Shown here: piece by piece, positions 43,553 through 45,069 of the stretch
Position numbering within the stretch: position 1 is the first letter of the stretch
How the letters are laid out: each line of letters starts with the position of its first letter
Source of the DNA: Tannerellaceae bacterium
GTDB taxonomy: Bacteria; Bacteroidota; Bacteroidia; Bacteroidales; Tannerellaceae
Assembly: GCA_031280435.1 (NCBI GenBank)
Contig: JAITGS010000037.1
Location: 1 to 45,069 of the forward strand
Direction: 5' to 3'
DNA: 45,069 nt
Program-made: the position numbers and the translations under genes
The notes under the pieces: model-generated
Told to the model about the DNA's origin: nothing
The model's database searches: none
What the model saw: the letters and a program-made list of their open reading frames with translations, nothing else

Positions 43553-43592
43553 AAGGGGAGCGTCACGGCAAGCGGCGCTCCCCTTCCCGTTT
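43553..43592 (+). terminator. Terminator of the rhamnosidase gene
   Basis: AAGGGGAGCG (43553-43562) pairs with CGCTCCCCTT (43576-43585), followed by CCCGTTT. Confidence 0.75.
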
Positions 43593-43602
43593 CATCCCCG
43601 CC

Positions 43603-43647
43603 GGCCCACCGATAAACTCATTTGAGCCGGGGAAAACGATTTGGAGC
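43603..43647. repeat. Single unit of the array H family
   Basis: ACCGATAAACTCATTTGAG followed by GGGGAAAACGATTTGGAG matches a unit of array H (44858-44986). It lies alone after the rhamnosidase terminator, about 1.2 kb before the array. The rest of 43648-43840 shows no gene. Confidence 0.75.
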
Positions 43648-43840
43648 TAAGCCCGGGCATAGTCGATGAGGGCATAGCTGCATTGAACGGTCAACCCTAT
43701 AAATCTCCCGTTCCTTCAAATTATTTCGGAGCTTTTGGACAACAATAATATAGTACAAACCGTTCATGCTCTGTGATGCGCCCTCTTACGACTTGACAAG
43801 AAGGCTGTCATTGTAACAAAACAGTTTTGAATTTTAGATT

Positions 43841-44800
43841 ATGAATAAACAAGAAATGAAAAAGCTTTTCCTCGTACTGCTCGTTGCAATCGGTACGATA
43901 ACAGGCTGCATGGAGAATAATCGTCAGCCCGTTCTTCCTGAGGTATCCGATTCGTCAATCAATTTCATTGTGGCGAATGATTTGGGGCGCAACGGCTACT
44001 ACGAACAGAAAACGGTTGCCCATCTGATGGGATACGTAGCCGAGAACATGGACATAGAAATGGTCGCTGCGGCCGGCGATATTCATCATTTTGGAGGGGT
44101 AGCAAGCGTTAGTGATCCTTTGTGGATGACCAATTACGAGTTGATCTACGACCACCCCGATTTGATGATCGACTGGAATGCCATTTGCGGAAATCACGAG
44201 TACAGAGGCAATACGCAGGCCATGCTGGATTATTCAACAATCAGTCGTCGCTGGCAGATGCCGGCTAAGTATTACACCAAAGTAATCACTTCCTACGACG
44301 GCGCCACATGTCGACTCGTCTTTATAGACACCGCTCCGCTGATTGACAAATACCGTAAAGATTCTATTACTTATCCCGACGCCTGCAAGGAAGATGCATC
44401 AGCACAGCTTCGATGGATTGATTCCGTACTGGTTCATGCGGCGGAGAAGTGGAAAATCGTGATTGGTCATCATCCTGCATACGCCGACACAAAGAAAAAC
44501 GAAGACGAAAGGAGGGATATGCAACAGCGTTTGGCACCTCTGCTGGAAAAACACGGCGTCGATGTATATTTCTGCGGACATATCCACAACTTTCAGCACA
44601 TTCGTCCCGCATCATCTAAAGTGAATTATGTTGTCAACTCCTCAGGCTCGCTGGCGCGTAAGGTGAGCGCCATCGACGGAACAATATTTTGCAGCTCCGA
44701 CGCAGGATTTACGGTTTGCTCGGTAGATAATCAATCCTTCAAATTTTTCTTCATCAACCATAAGGGCGAAACCATATATAGTTATGCTGTTGTCAAATGA
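43841..44800 (+). CDS. Calcineurin-like metallophosphatase lipoprotein (purple acid phosphatase type)
   Basis: A 319-residue lipoprotein (signal ending TG-C23). Metal-binding motifs are complete: D47 (ANDLGRNG), GD80-I-H82 (GDIHHFGG), GN118H119E (CGNHEY), H in IGHHPAY and GHIHNF near residues 207-251. The order and spacing resemble tartrate-resistant/ACP5-type phosphatases. The ATG at 43841 is followed by an in-frame ATG at 43856; either leaves a working signal. The product probably releases phosphate from organic phosphate in the periplasm. An alternative is a phosphodiesterase of the same superfamily. Confidence 0.9.
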   Translation: MNKQEMKKLFLVLLVAIGTITGCMENNRQPVLPEVSDSSINFIVANDLGRNGYYEQKTVAHLMGYVAENMDIEMVAAAGDIHHFGGVASVSDPLWMTNYELIYDHPDLMIDWNAICGNHEYRGNTQAMLDYSTISRRWQMPAKYYTKVITSYDGATCRLVFIDTAPLIDKYRKDSITYPDACKEDASAQLRWIDSVLVHAAEKWKIVIGHHPAYADTKKNEDERRDMQQRLAPLLEKHGVDVYFCGHIHNFQHIRPASSKVNYVVNSSGSLARKVSAIDGTIFCSSDAGFTVCSVDNQSFKFFFINHKGETIYSYAVVK

Positions 44801-44857
44801 GCAACAAAGCGATTCATATTGATTCATTCATTTGGGGAAATCTTGAATTGTTTTCTT

Positions 44858-44986
44858 CGGTGGCTCCAAATCGTTTTTTGGAGCCACCGATAAACTCAGT
44901 TGAGCCCGAAAAAACGATTTGGGCCCACCGATAAACTCAGTTGAGCCCGGAAAAACGATTTGGAGCCACCGATAAACTAGGTTGAG
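44858..44986. repeat. Palindromic tandem array H, 3 units, 41-bp step, with capping hairpin
   Basis: CCACCGATAAACT starts at 44884, 44925 and 44966 (steps 41, 41); units contain ACTCAGTTGAG and a CGATTTGG linker. The left end is a perfect hairpin: CGGTGGCTCCAAA (44858-44870) and TTTGGAGCCACCG (44877-44889) around a 6-nt loop, so the array begins with an inverted half-unit. The rest to 45069 has one degenerate relative (GAGCTTATCGGTG) and no gene. Confidence 0.9.
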
Positions 44987-45069
44987 GCAAAACAGGCCTT
45001 TTTGGGGCAATTTGAGCTTATCGGTGATGAAAAAAAATGGTTTTGAGAGGAAGCAGGTCTCTCATTCGG

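Noticed and set aside
40768-44800. Polysaccharide utilisation locus around the GH78 enzyme
   Set aside because: No SusC/SusD pair, sensor or further glycoside hydrolase lies next to it in the window.

Overview
The window looks like a chromosome segment of a Bacteroidota (Bacteroidales-type) bacterium that has a type IX secretion system. The support is: two surface proteins with C-terminal T9SS sorting-type tails, several promoters of the Bacteroidota form TTG-N19/21-TAnnTTTG, a DUF4492 protein in front of cydAB, a DUF6261 protein, and the general gene set. I cannot name the species.

Layout. 1-3.6 kb: the 3' end of one FtsX/MacB-type permease and a complete paralogue, separated by repeats and a palindromic MITE-like element. 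3.6-8.2 kb: a 72-aa small protein, an acyltransferase-type membrane protein, a TPR protein and RNase R. 8.2-14.2 kb (minus strand): a large TPR protein, then the operon DUF47-pit-ugd (phosphate uptake plus UDP-glucuronate synthesis) behind a good promoter. 14.9-21.7 kb (minus): a 2.2-kaa FG-GAP/T9SS surface protein whose start lies beside a G9 tract, a likely phase-variation switch. 22.5-25.4 kb (minus): an outer-membrane barrel pair, one member carrying helix-hairpin-helix motifs. 26.5 kb: a DUF6261 protein behind a long repeat-filled leader. 27.4-32.3 kb: an AT-richer segment with a NitT/TauT-type ABC importer, a ThiH-family radical SAM enzyme and an unrecognised membrane protein in one tight operon, ending in an IS-transposase relic and tRNA-Val. 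32.6-35.6 kb: DUF4492-cydA-cydB (cytochrome bd oxidase). 35.8-36.5 kb: two group II intron-like remnants around a repeat array. 36.5-44.8 kb: a beta-helix T9SS protein, a DUF2582 winged-helix protein, an M28 peptidase, a GH78 alpha-L-rhamnosidase lipoprotein and a metallophosphatase lipoprotein.

The most unusual thing is between the genes. Eight arrays (A-H), 56 units in all, plus weaker relatives, sit only in intergenic DNA. Each unit carries a dyad-symmetric core. The arrays belong to at least six unrelated sequence families, yet almost all share a repeat step of 41 or 42 bp, about four helical turns. Two families occur twice, in opposite orientation. I know of no described element with this rule (many sequences, one period), and I rank it as the leading candidate for an undescribed system. 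Second and third are the G9 switch on the giant surface protein and the ThiH-like/ABC importer operon.
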